NCBI RefSeq assembly: GCF_905163445.1
Contig: NC_053200.1
Coordinates: forward strand, 4,030,001 to 4,094,000
Reading direction: 5' to 3'
Length of the DNA stretch: 64,000 bases
Source of the DNA: Pararge aegeria
Lineage: Eukaryota > Arthropoda > Insecta > Lepidoptera > Nymphalidae
Under the pieces are notes generated by a model that had not been told where the DNA came from, did no database searches, and saw nothing but the letters and a program-made list of their open reading frames with translations. Position numbers and translations under genes: made by a program. Positions 11,301 to 22,900 of the stretch are shown in pieces (the first letter of the stretch is position 1; the number at the start of each line of letters is the position of its first letter).

Positions 11301-11694
11301 ATTATTTTTTTGTTTATTCGTAGTATGACTAGGGAGAGAAGAAGGTCGTAGGCTTTTTTTATACCCCTAGAATATTTATGATTGGGCATCCCAAAATAAG
11401 TCGCGGGATACGGCTAGTAATACACTAAATATGCGAGTCCTATTTAGAAACCAGATTCGCTCTAATTAACTTATTATTTATTGACTTTCATCAAACTCAA
11501 CAGTCCCTCAAAATGTTGAACTTGATCATTCTTCATCAGATGGCTTAAATTCATCTTACTAAAATAGATCTTTTCCACAGTTCACATTCGTCTCCGACCT
11601 GCGCAAAACTCCAAGGCGACCTTCAGCCAACCACCACGACAACGAGCTCACCACCAACGGCAACACCCGTTCAGCCGCCAGTTGGAATGTCTGA
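8189..11694 (+). CDS. Copy A: lipid phosphate phosphatase (PAP2/wunen-like), 5'-partial
   Basis: Three exons join in frame, 8189-8350, 10614-10790 and 11581-11694, giving 150 codons and a TGA stop at 11692-11694. All junctions are phase 0 with AG/GT borders. The first exon starts VCKPDIDC and carries catalytic motif C2 (SFPSGHSS, His at residue 42 of the fragment). The second carries C3 as TRVSDYKHHWSD, where His and Asp of the nucleophile/base set are intact and the usual Ser before Arg is Thr. The last encodes a polar 37-residue cytoplasmic tail rich in Asn, Thr and Arg. Homology to copies B and C says these are exons 4-6. Exons 1-3 (TM1-TM3 and motif C1) are not visible in 1-8188, so they should lie upstream of the window; copy B has a 9.9-kb intron, so distance is no objection. 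By family, the enzyme removes phosphate from phosphatidate and related lipids. I see no disabling lesion in this part. Confidence 0.9.
8630..8852. mobile_element. MITE ('TTCGCGGAGTATAGCAAATT' end), one copy
   Basis: The right end TTCGCGGAGTATAGCAAATT plus AAGCTTAATTTTC matches ends at 29771-29806 and 41450-41484. It lies in the intron of copy A between the exons with C2 and C3. Confidence 0.55.
9248..9422 (+). mobile_element. Palindromic MITE (GTGGCGTGCAT family)
   Basis: AGGCGTGCATAGAGGGTATG at the left, TCTGCACGCCACTGG at the right, with CTCCAGTACGAG arms. It sits in the intron of copy A. Confidence 0.7.
9583..9655 (+). repeat. SINE family 3 tail fragment
   Basis: CAGGTGAGATTACAGTCAAG followed by GGCTAACTTGTAGTGG and an A-run; tail only. 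Confidence 0.55.
10614..10790 (+). CDS. Copy A, exon homologous to exon 5 (motif C3)
   Basis: The acceptor is TTTAATTTCAG and the donor is GTGAGT; 59 codons, the same length as exon 5 of copies B and C. It encodes WRGSKLLRHGIQF, TM5, then C3 as TRVSDYKHHWSDVLAG followed by TM6. Thr replaces the common Ser before the catalytic Arg. Confidence 0.92.
10948..11070 (+). repeat. LINE 3' tail with conserved hairpin
   Basis: AGGTTGCCTGGCAGAGATCG with hairpin ATCGCTTCTAAGCGAT, then AAGGCCGCATTTTG and GTGTACAAATAAATG. It lies in the last intron of copy A. Confidence 0.6.
11581..11694 (+). CDS. Copy A, last coding exon
   Basis: The acceptor follows CTTTTCCACAG. It encodes 37 residues beginning FTFVSDLRKTPRR and ends at TGA 11692-11694. 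The tail is polar and unlike the tails of B and C, as is usual for this family's cytoplasmic C-terminus. Confidence 0.85.
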   Translation, partial: FTFVSDLRKTPRRPSANHHDNELTTNGNTRSAASWNV

Positions 11695-12251
11695 CACTCT
11701 CCCGAGTCTCACAGCTCAATGAGCGAAGAGGGCCCATGACCCCCGAACGTGTCGTGGATCTCCCATGAATATATGGACCTATGAACTCTCGCGATATGAG
11801 AGTTTTCAGTGTATATATTGTATCTCTTTTTTTTAAGACTGTGTGGTTCGATAGTTGAACTCTGTTTATGAGATCCTGGTCTGTGCTTGGAAAATACTGT
11901 GTAAAAGTTATGATATAAGCGTATTATCGTCGATAGTCTTATTTCGGGTAAATTACATACTTAAATACCGTGTCACGAACGATAACGTCACGAAAACACG
12001 ATCGCTAATTTAAAGGGATTATAAAAAACTAATAATTGTATGTAAACTTAAAAGTTGTATCTAAACAGAAAATGTTTGTACAATGCTATGTTTAGCATTT
12101 TGTTCAGTAGTTTTAAAGTGTATTTGAAAGAATATCTGTTAATTTGTATAAATTTATAAAAACAGTTGAATCACTTATTTAACGTTTATCACAAGAAAAT
12201 GACAGAGTTATTAAACATGGTAGTTAAGCAACCCGCTTTATAGCCCGTAAT

Positions 12252-12257
12252 AATAAA
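12252..12257 (+). promoter_or_regulatory. Candidate polyadenylation signal of copy A
   Basis: An AATAAA hexamer lies about 560 bases after the stop of copy A, in AT-rich sequence with no obvious repeat between. Such hexamers are frequent by chance here, so this is only a candidate. Confidence 0.3.
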
Positions 12258-12625
12258 TTGACATCGTGCACACAAGTTCTAAGTACTTGTTAACCTATAA
12301 TCATAACGAATTTAAGAACCTGTTCTTAGTTCGAAGTTTTTTAACTTATCGGGCCTAAATCAACGTAAGATATAAAAGATAAATATGAAACAATTAAAAT
12401 TACCTATTTGCAGCTATGTTTGGAGTGGTCAGTATTGTAGGTACCTACTGCCTCCCCAGGTAGTTCGTAACAAAGAAATATTAATGAAACTATATGTTAG
12501 TTATTAAAAAGATAATTATTATCGTGTCCAACTTCTATGGAGAACTTCATAAAGGGAGTTTGATGACTTATTTCTTAATATTATATTTACTTGCAGCATT
12601 TTGTTACAGTGTAGGCTATATATTT

Positions 12626-12885
12626 GACGGCCGATTGGCGCAGTTGGCAGCGACCCTGCTCTCTGAGTCCAAGGCCGTGGGTTCGATTCCCACAACCGCA
12701 AATTGTCTGTGTGATGAACATGAATGTTTTTCAGTGTCTGGGTGTTTATATGTATATAATAAGTATTTATGCATATTATTCATAAAAATATTAATCAGTA
12801 ATCTTAGTACACATAACACAAGCTACGCTTACTTTGGGGCTAGATGGCGATGTGTGTAGTAGTATATTTATATTTATTATTTATT
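12626..12885 (+). repeat. SINE family 1, full length
   Basis: GACGGCCGATTGGCGCAGTT head, box B GGGTTCGATTCCC, ends GATGGCGATGTGTGTAGTAG. Confidence 0.8.
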
Positions 12886-15585
12886 TGTTTTATCATTTAT
12901 AGTTAAAGAAATAAATTATTATTTACGGAGGCACATAGCTATAAAATATTATGATATTTCATTCCACTCCACGCATAAAGAGTTTATTTCAATCTTACTA
13001 TTTCTTGTGCCCAAAAACATTGCTAGCATTCGAATACCAGTCATGTGTTAATGAGTTTATAACTAAAAACTAAGTTTGATGTTTCAACATGCGTGACGTT
13101 TCCGGCTTTAACCGTAATCGAGGATTAAAATTTCAAAGGCAGCTTATATTGTAAGCCTTCGTTATTGCTGATTCTGTTGTTAAAAACTAAATTGACAAGT
13201 CACATAACTAAGCGTCAATTTTGTTTATTTTTGAAACCTATATCGAAAGAGGAGTTACTTTTTAAAGTCAATTATTTTAAGAATAAACCGCTGGTTGGGT
13301 AATTCATTTCTTAAACATAATTATAGTTTTTAAGTAAGGTCTTAGTTAATAAGAGACATTTAGGTAGGTACTAAAATATTATGCTATTTGTGCTAGAAAC
13401 ATCTGCTAAAGTGTCAATTAAATAATAAAAAAAATTATATGTAAAAAATTATTATATGTGTTTATATTTTAATTATTGTATGTTAAAACTAGATAAAGCA
13501 ATATTCGGTTGTAATTTTCGTGGACAAATACGTTGTCAGTATCATATTCGTTGTCATTTATACAGTCAAAACTATTGAAGATATATCCAAAATGTATGTT
13601 TAAAATATTTTTAATAATATGCTCTACAAATGGCGTCCTCTATTAATGGGATCGAAACGCGCTCTGACATAAGAGCAAGCTTATAGGTAAATACTATGTT
13701 ATCACTTATCAGACACTGATGCCGATTCGGTTGTACTCAGATCTCGGAACTAAATTAAAAAAGGTAAAAGTCGTGCTGTCCCTTTCACACTGCGTTCACC
13801 GGAAAAAGATAGCACTAATTTTATAAATGTCAATTTATATTAGATATTTATACACTACAGAACTGTATACCAGTGTCATTTACAACTTGCCACTGTTCTT
13901 ATGCTGATTAAGGACTATACTTACTTATTAGAAGGTAACTGTAAAAATGTTGTCACGGGTAGTAACACCCATTATAAAGATCACACGTTGAATGCTAAGT
14001 AAGTAAGGCTTAATTTATTCTGTACTAAATTCTAAGGCCGCCTTTCCATTTGGATTGTACAAACATTCTTGACTACGAATTCCACGCACATCTCTAGTCG
14101 AAAGGCTTCCTTAGTCAGTGGTCTCGAATAACAAATGCTAATGCTATAGAATTAATTCTAAATCGGAAATTCGTATCCAACATCGGTAGATCTGTAGGTA
14201 TATTAAAACATAAAATCAAATATTAATAAAACACTTTCTAACTACTGCTCTAAAATGTACTCAAAGATTGGCAAAAAAATCCATGAAAAAAATATAAAAG
14301 ATGTTCAAATTTGCCAAATTTGCAATCATTGTCCATTTAGGTACAAATGTCCAAAAATAGCAAAATTCAGGACCCTTACTTTCTATGGCTAATAGCTATA
14401 CAATCGATTTGCGTGACCGATAACACATTTCCACAGATTATTATTTGAACGCATGGCTTCCATACTGATGCTTATTTCATATTAAGTAAATTTGTCGGCT
14501 TGTCACGTTTATATTGCTTGTATGACAGTATTATGGGGTATGTTGCAACTGCATATACATTAGAGATTTATTTATGTACACGCTATTTTATACATTATAT
14601 CGTACTTGTTAACGTCTATAGTTCAATGTATGTAAGATGAATTTCAATGCAGCATTAACTAACGCAGAGTGTAGTACGTGAAGGCATTTAAACAAGAGAT
14701 GCATTTTTATTAAGAAACCTTACATAAATCACAGTTAAAGCAATATTGTAAAGTATCAAGTATAGTCCTTATCCAATTCAAATTGAGTTTTAAATATAAC
14801 GAAGAAACAAATCGAATGACGAATTAAATAATTCTATGTTGCATACTTTTCATAACTTTACTTAAACCAGATAATAAGATAACGATTTTGAAACAAAATT
14901 TAAAAAAAAAAACCAGACCACAATAACAATTTAAATATAAATATATTATTTTACATTAGAATTATATAAATATCGTCTTTCGAATTGTTTTCGTGCTGTA
15001 TACCAAATGGGCGTACATGTGGGTATTTTCTTCGAGGCTGCCCATAGGAAGTTTTTAAATTCATACAAGTAACTATTATGAAAATCTATATAAAAACGCT
15101 ATAGCAATTATTTCTGTTTAAAAATTGATAAACTGTTGTTGTTAAATTTCATATTTTTTAAATAGCATTTATGTTTATAAAAATCGCTAACCTAAACTAA
15201 ATTGACTGGTGTAACAATAGTTCCCGTCATATTTCCAAGAGAAACGTTGTCAACAGAATAACATTATTTTTATGTAATAAGTACCTACTATTTCTTAGTT
15301 AAGTTTAGGTATTTATATATGACATCATTTTGTCTATGTTAAAACAGATTTGCAGATAGTAAATATTAAACTTTTAAATATAGAATAGCACTATCGAACA
15401 CATAGGGTGTTGGTATTTGGTATAAAAATAAGTATTCTTAACTTATATCATGTCTACTTATGACTCTACGTAAAAATATACATTAATTTATTTCATATAT
15501 TTATTTAAGTATTAAAATAGTTTTAGTATATAGTACAATTATCTTAAGTTGTTCTATTATTAAGTGTCGCCAATTAAATTGTACA

Positions 15586-15711
15586 TTATCTAAACTACAC
15601 TAAATTCTAGAGGTCTACTAATCTAATAGTGCTATCCTGTTCGTTTGGTAACATCTTGTAAAGGACAGCATTACTATCAGACCTGTCAATTTAGATTAGT
15701 TTAGATATAAG
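15586..15711. mobile_element. Palindromic MITE ('ATCTAAACTACACTAAATTC')
   Basis: The left arm runs ATCTAAACTACACTAAATTC to TAGTGCTATCCTG. The right arm runs AGGACAGCATTACTATCAG to TTTAGATTAGTTTAGAT. Related pieces are at 18860-18900 and 63665-63765. Confidence 0.5.
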
Positions 15712-15850
15712 TATAGAGAAATGGATACAGTCCTTTAGTGTGAGCTTTCATGTAAATGAGTATCATAACGTTGTTAATCTGTCATACTAACATATTATAT
15801 AAAAATCTCCTTCCGTATGTTATTGATCGCAAAACGCAAAATAGTCGATA

Positions 15851-15884
15851 GTTTTTACCATTTCAAACTAGAAATGGTAAAAAC
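15851..15884. repeat. Perfect hairpin, 14-base arms
   Basis: GTTTTTACCATTTC (15851-15864) and GAAATGGTAAAAAC (15871-15884) separated by 6 bases. Confidence 0.85.
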
Positions 15885-16624
15885 GTTGCATTTTTATGTA
15901 ATAGTGTTTGTATATTCATTCTATATCTAAATTCCTACTAAAACTGCTATACAAACCTGATAGATTATCAAAACGTCGCTCCTGTCAACTGAAAGCTACA
16001 CGCAGGGATATCATCAGGTATTTTATAATAACGAATTTGAGTGCATTTTATTCACTTTTTTACACATAGACATTACAAGGCACATTTATTTATTAGTCGA
16101 TGTAGATAAAAAATACCCAGTCTCGAAGACTGGGTTGTATTTTTATTCTGTGATATATTTAGACGTGTAAATAAAAAAAAATATTGCAGTTGTTTATTAG
16201 AGTTGCTGGAAATAACGTTTGTTAGATGTTTGAAATTTATCATTGTGCTAATTTATTGTAAATAATTCGATATTTCTAAATTCATGTCAATTTTATTGTA
16301 CGTACAGTGTATCGGGGTATTTTTGCTTTTCTATGTTATTTTGAGAAGCAAAGACAATTTTTTTTCGGTATTTAATCTAGTCGTTAATAATATTTACTTT
16401 AGAGTTTGTCGCTTGCGTCGCCATATGAAATTTGTTCGTCAATTAATCCCCTTTCAAACTTATTTTACTTTGTAATAATTTAAAGTAAAAACCTATAGCT
16501 TATTTCATATACTAAATGGTCAACACAAAAAGTTTCTATTTAATCAACATTTTGAGCGAAATATAAGTGGAAATCCTAATACAATGCTCAAAAATTATTC
16601 TTTAAAGTGAACCATTCTCTTCTT

Positions 16625-16875
16625 CTTGCGGTGCCTCACCGACTAGCGAAGGTTGGCAGTCAGCTTCGTAAATTCTTGTCTATTTTTCGCGAGGCAAAAT
16701 AATTCTGCTGCACTCGCGATTCCAGTCCACTCTCTGATATTACGAAGCCAAGACTTTTTTCTGCGACCAACGCCTCATCTTCCTGCAACTTTTCCCATCA
16801 TAATAAGTTGAAGGAGCTCATATCTCTCGTGCCTTAGCACGTGGCCCAGATATGCAACTTTTCTGATCTTATAAT
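16625..16875 (-). pseudogene. RTE-type LINE reverse transcriptase C-terminus, broken
   Basis: The minus strand encodes RKVAYLGHVLRHERYELLQL, then after an in-frame TGA continues GVGRRKKSWLRNIREWTG and ends CLAKNRQEFTKLTAN. This is the conserved C-terminal region of RTE/BovB-like endonuclease-RT polyproteins. The stop and truncation at both ends make it a fossil. Confidence 0.7.
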
Positions 16876-17645
16876 TTTTTTATTTGTATTAGTGTTTATA
16901 CCTACACTTGGAGGAATTTGTGAGAAATTGGGTTATGGATGATTAAAAACAACTCGATGGATAGAACTGAATTTAATATTAAAATATTATTATTATTTTA
17001 TTATATTAGCAAGGTAAGTAATACGTCTGTCAACTAGCAAACTGTGAACAAGAATGAATGAGATGGCGCTGGTACATTACTTTTATAACATGTAACATTA
17101 AAAGTACCTTCTCAAATATAATTATTAATGAAGATTAGTTTTTGTATTCATTTGTAACATAAACCAACAGAATTATCAATTTTATAAATTTTAAAATGCA
17201 TATAAAAATTTTCGGAACCGACAGGATTTGAACCTTGAATCTCTGGCAAACGCGGCCTGAGCGCTTTCTACAATTAAAATTATAAAACAAGCAATGTGTC
17301 ATCTCTAGTTTCAAACGTGTCTCATTGTAATATGGAACTTTGAAAAAGTAGATCGAAACTGCAACTTTTCCCACTAGTTGACGCTACAGTCGCTATACGC
17401 CTGATGTAAACGGCATAATAATTTCGGCATCGACGGTAGGAGAGCCGTAGCCTAATAGCTGTAACTTTATAATCTATGCCTTATATTGTGTATTGCCAGT
17501 CTTAATTACACTGAAAAGCAACGATATCCCGTTATTTAGTAATAACATTTATAGCTATTATTATTTATGTATTATATTATTATTATGACATAAAAAGTTT
17601 ATACAAGGCAGTTATATATTTAGAAGGGCACCAACGCTGTTATTT
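16876..17645. other. Intergenic; one tRNA-like SINE head on minus strand
   Basis: At 17208-17275 the minus strand reads GGTTCAAATCCTGTCGG, a good box B, after a degenerate A-box region. The rest is AT-rich with nothing recognised. Confidence 0.45.
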
Positions 17646-17881
17646 GACGGCCGATTGGCGCAGGCTGCAGCGACCCTGCTTTCTGACTCCAAGGCGGTGG
17701 GCTCGATTCCCACTACTGGAAAATATTTGTGTGATGAGCATGAATATTTTTCAGTGTCTGGATGTTTATAGGTATATTCTTCATAATATATTCATCAGTC
17801 ATCTTAGTACCCATAACACAAGTTACGCTTACTTTGCGGCTAGATGGCGATGTGTGTATTGTCGTAGTATATTTATATTTA
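17646..17881 (+). repeat. SINE family 1, slightly shortened
   Basis: GACGGCCGATTGGCGCAGGC head, box B GGCTCGATTCCC, end GATGGCGATGTGTGTATTGT. The middle is about 20 bases shorter than in other copies. Confidence 0.8.
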
Positions 17882-18074
17882 TTTAATATCAGATAGTTTT
17901 TCTCGCTGCGGATTTATACTGCGGCTGATTTCAAAACCTCTGCCTAATACTAGGTAATCTATTGAATAGTAATTGTATGTATTTACTTTTCGGCGTTTTA
18001 TATCTTTGCGTGCGGTATTGCGGTTTCTATATTATCTCTGTCGCGGTAAAAAAACGCAGATGCATTCATAAGCC

Positions 18075-18358
18075 ACAGAATAAAGAACATACAGAAACCG
18101 TGTACACGACTAATATTGAAGAATCGCGCCTGTACGAGAAACACTACTAAAGCGGAGTGTTTTTCTATACATTAATACATAGTATTTAAATAATACGCAA
18201 CAAAACAGTCAACGAAAGTCGTTTATTTTCGCCTTTACATAAAATTAATATTAAATATAGCGTTGGTCATGTCATCGTCTTCATTGTTTTTTTGGACACA
18301 ATACACTGCATGCAATAATGTGTGAATGAGGGTTCTGCACGTTCTTTATTCTGTCTTA
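18075..18358. mobile_element. MITE with CAGAATAAAGAAC ends
   Basis: The left end CAGAATAAAGAACATACAG mirrors the right end CTGCACGTTCTTTATTCTG. A diverged copy lies at 28302-28605. Both include GAAACCGTGTACACG and a GGACACAAT segment. Confidence 0.55.
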
Positions 18359-19863
18359 GTTGCATATAGACAATACATTCGAATGTAAAAAATGAACATA
18401 AACTCACATAAAAAAAGTTCTAGCCGTTAAATAATTGGTGTTGTTCAAAAAAAGCTTTAAAAATTTTTTTCATGATTTTTTTATAGTAAAAATATACAAA
18501 CTTGTATTTTAAAAAAAAGTTATTATTTTTCACAAATGTGTCAACTCATTATAGGTAGGTACAATTAATGTGTGTTATATAGTTACTAAGCTTATGTACA
18601 ATGTTTACAATGCACCTATATTGTTTTTAATAATGTATAGTGTTCGAGAACGCACTGCCTAGCACTAAGTTTTATTTGGCAGCTATTTAATTTTAATATT
18701 TTAGAATGTACATAGTTTTCTCTGAAGCATAATAAACACGTTCTAAATTTGAAATGTTATTTTTATATCCTTAATTATAAGAAAACCTCATGGGCTTGTA
18801 TTCCTAATTTGTAATTCTTAAAGTATGCCATTATGTTGTACAGGGTTCTCCCCATATATAAAGTACTAAATTGACAGGTCTGATAATACAGCTATCTTCT
18901 ACCACACACAAAATAGTAATATTAGAAGTAAAGATATTTTTATAAAACAAAATTGCTCCCATTTTTAAGGATCGCATCTCCAATGCAGGGACCTTCTACT
19001 TCACCTTCAAATCAAAACCGATTTAAAATTTAAGATCAAAAGTTGAAGGGAATCTTAAAACCTTAGTATTATTAATTTAATATCTACGCATACAATAAAA
19101 AAAACAATTTTCATTTAAAGATATCAGCTGATTATAAGCTTTTTCAATAAAAGTTGTCACATTCAGCGCCACCTATCAGAATATTGTAAAAACGATACAT
19201 TCACGTTCACTAAAGTTGTTTGCGTATCTGTACATAGATGGCGCTAACAGATCAAAAATATAATTACTAAAACTGTAAAGGGATTTTATCTTTATTGCTT
19301 TGCAAAAGAGTTGCTATTAGATTACACCAAATCCAAAGTAAAGTTTACTGTTCCACATGACACAACCATAATATAATCAGTTGACGATTAGTAAGGCATT
19401 AGTATCTTTGTGTCCTTACAATAAGGACTATAAGGACAAAAGTTTCATTTCCGTACAGCTGCCCAAGTTAACGATACACCCACATTTGTTTCGTCTTTTG
19501 CGAATATACAAAATAGAACTTGCGAATATCTTGTGTATCTAGTTTATCATTACAGGTACAATACAATTATTGCTGTAATGAATCAAAACCTATTTTGCAT
19601 AAATTAAGGGAAAATATTGGGGCTTTTCATGATAAAACGGCAACAGAAATGACTAACGCGTACCCCACTTAAAGATTGCCTTTTTTATCAGCGATTCTTT
19701 ATCATTGAGGTTTTAATGCTCCGACATAACGGTCTTATTCGATTTCAACAGATAAAAATATAATTTCAATGATTCTTTATTCAAAACAATATTGAACGTC
19801 GACCTAAGTTGTTTAGTGTGTGAATGAAAGTCTTGCGCAAAAAAAAGTGTTTAGTGTTAAAAA
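18359..19863. other. Upstream region of copy B
   Basis: AT-rich, no gene recognised. CCCATTTTTAAGG-type repeats and a short relative of the 15586 MITE occur. A weak initiator-like TTTAGTGTG is near 19812, 50 bases before the copy B ATG; I see no clear TATA box. Confidence 0.4.
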
Positions 19864-19921
19864 ATGGCCTTTGACAGATTAATATTGAAGATTGTATTGG
19901 ATCTTCTTGTTTTAGCATGTG
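19864..19921 (+). CDS. Copy B, exon 1
   Basis: It starts MAFDRLILKIVLDLL and ends in phase 1 at donor G|GTAAGT. It encodes the short cytoplasmic N-terminus and first half of TM1. It matches first exons of copy C in phase and role, though the sequence differs. The exon-2 partner lies 9.9 kb away, so this assignment rests on phase, TM continuity and the upstream stop. Confidence 0.8.
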
Positions 19922-22900
19922 GTAAGTACTAAATACTAATTTGTTTTAAATATTACTTTATACTGACTTTGCGGACTCGTCCTGTGAAAGTTATAACAGT
20001 TTACGGTTTTGAGATTAATTTATCAGCACTACTGACATAAGCACAAAATACATTGCTGGTTTCGAATACATGTTTGTTTGATAATCTTATCGATAGAAAC
20101 TGTTGGATAGTTAGCATCTATCTACCTACCCACTTACTAATTTATGAATATTTACCTACGTAGGTACATAATCAAGTGAAATAGTTTCATTGTTTGTAAC
20201 CACCTAGTTACCTTATCTACTGGGAGAGATAGGTAGGTACCTACTACCTACTTTGTTTTTGTTATGTCTGAATGAGTGAATTAAAAAAGTATGCGGGCCA
20301 ATTACACTTTAAACTATCTGGACCGATTTGGATACAGTTTTTTGCTTTGTGTAGGTATATTCAATTTCAGGGAAAGTGGTAAACGTTTGCGGATATATGC
20401 AAATTATTTTTTTAACTTTGCCATATTATTTTTAAGTAAGCCATACCTATGTCGATGTTATTTTACTTGTTTACCTCAACACGACCGAGGTCGGAATGCA
20501 TTTAACTAGAAACTCTTTTTATGATATAAAAATTTTGTAAGTTGGTTAATAGGATGCTTCCACATTATTCGATCCGATATTTGCATTGGTAACCTTACGA
20601 TGTCGAACGCCAAACATGTAAAAAGCAGCCACCCTCATGGTAGGTATCTGAGAGTTGGCCATAATGTTCTCAAGGCCAGTGGCGGCCGATTGGCGCAGTT
20701 TACAGCGACCCTGCTTTCTGCGTCCAAGGCCGTGGGTTCGATTCCCACAACTGGAAAATGTTTGTGCTATGAGCATGAATGTTTTTCAGTGTCTGGGTGT
20801 TTATAAAATATTCATCAGTCTTCTACCCATAACACAAGCTACTCTTACTTTGGGGCTAGATGGCGATGTGTGGTGGCCAGCCTAAACCCTTCTCGATGTC
20901 TATGCTGATGATGATGATGATGACTACGTAGACTGTAGTACCGGACCGATCCGCACGGTTAAACTTAGAACTTTCTTATTCGTCATACTACACAGATTTT
21001 AAAATACCTACCATTAAAATTGATATTATTCGAAGATCTGTTTGTACTGTCCTAGAAGAAGAAGAAGAAGAAATACTTTATTGCACTTATAACATACAGG
21101 AAAAGAAACAGTAAGGAGTATACAGTAAACAATGTAGACATGCAAAGGCGGCCTAGATTAGCTATTGTGCGTTGCGAAGTCAACATCTTCTGAAGACCTT
21201 TCGGTGTCGGAGCGAAAGGAGACCATATTTGAAGATCTACGTGCCCGTAAGACCATATTCGAAGATCTACGTGCCCGTAGTAACATTGCAATCGATTGAG
21301 TTTTTTACAACGTGTAAATATAAGAGACTAGCATTGGAAAACCGTTTTTCCCGTTAATAACTTCGTTATTAAACATAGTAAATTCCATATACGTAGGCTG
21401 GGCAAAACGAGACCGGAAAACGATCTTTTACCTGTCGCCTTTCAAGGTTCCCTTGCAAGAGCTCGGGTAAATGATTGTTTTACTCAGGTAACTGACTGTC
21501 TGTAAATTTATCCGGGGCTTATTTCATCACGATTTAGGACACGACACGACACTCGCATGACTACACGACGAATGTGAACCGACTTAACAAATGACCTAGC
21601 GTCGGCAAATAAGGAAGTCGAAGGAACAGTACCGTATAATTACAGCAGGTCACTATTAATCTACCTATTCTACGATAAAACAATCGGTAAAGAGTGAATC
21701 AGGTCGTACCTTGAAAGAAAACGCATTATTGACATTAGTACAAAATACATTGCTGGTTTAGTATGCATCTTTGTTTGCTAATCTTATTGTTACCAGTAAT
21801 GTTTGGGCAGTTAGTGTCTAAGTACCAACTTGTAAATTTATGAATAAGTTAGTGCCTACGATTACGTATCTAGATATTAAAACGCGGGGTGACTACGTAT
21901 TTCACAACAGGCTTGCGACAGGCGTAAATCTCGCGATCATTGTTGTCAGACGAAACTTTAGCATACAACAAAAACAAAAGTGTCGTTTGACAGCAAAGAT
22001 TGCAAGATTTACCTACGCCTGTCGCAAACCTGTCGTGAGATATGTAATCACCCTGTGTCTGCTTTAAGAATGGCAAAATTTGCTTTCCTCATTCCTGTCA
22101 GTTTGTTGGTATCTCGGATCATATTTTACACAAGGTGTGGTCACAGCAAATACATATTAGAAAACGTATAATTACTAGGTAATGACCGATAGCGGTGATA
22201 GCCCAGTGGGTAGGACTTCGTCTTCACTTTCTAAAAGTGACGCACCTCTAACTTTTCTAAGTTATATGCGTAATTAAAATATCAATTTCTGCAACGGTGA
22301 AGGAAAACATCATGAAGACTCTTCATGCCTGAGAGTCGTCCATAATGTTCTTAAAGGCGTGTAGAGTCTAACAATACGCACTTGGCCAGCATTGTGGACT
22401 TAACCCCTTCTTATTGTGGGGGGAAGCCCTATGCATGTATTGGGCCGGTACTGGGTTGATATGGTGATGATGAATGCCCGAAAGTATCGGGTAGGTACCA
22501 TGATAATATTATGGGACTTGTCGATATTTCGACCTTGTTGCATAGACCGTGGTCACGATGGGACTATAAATGTTGATTAACACGAAAATCTTAGTTTAAA
22601 ATCTTTAGTATCGGCTTCTACTCTGGCAGACAGCCGGTTGGCGCAGAGGGCAGCGACCCTGCTTTCTGCATCTAAGGCCGTGGGTTCAATAAATGGAAAA
22701 ATTATTGAACATGAATGTTTTTCAGTGTCTGGGTGTTTATCTGTATATTATAAGTATTTATTTATATTAATTATTAATTAAAAATATTCATCAGTCATCT
22801 TAGTACCCATAACACAAGCTACGCTTAATTTGAGGCTAGATGGCGATGTGTGTACCTAGTATATTTATTTATTATTATTTAGACAGACCTTTCAGACATA

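Larger units (their letters stand above)
12886..16620. other. Intergenic AT-rich DNA, no genes seen
   Basis: No exon, RNA gene or open frame with family resemblance. It contains a palindromic MITE (15586-15711) and a perfect 14-base hairpin (15851-15884). Confidence 0.55.

Noticed and set aside
17962..18150. Possible last coding exon with a hydrophobic start and TETVYT tail
   Set aside because: The tail is the end of a MITE with inverted CAGAATAAAGAAC termini, repeated at 28302-28605; there is no good acceptor and the frame opens only with a TTG.
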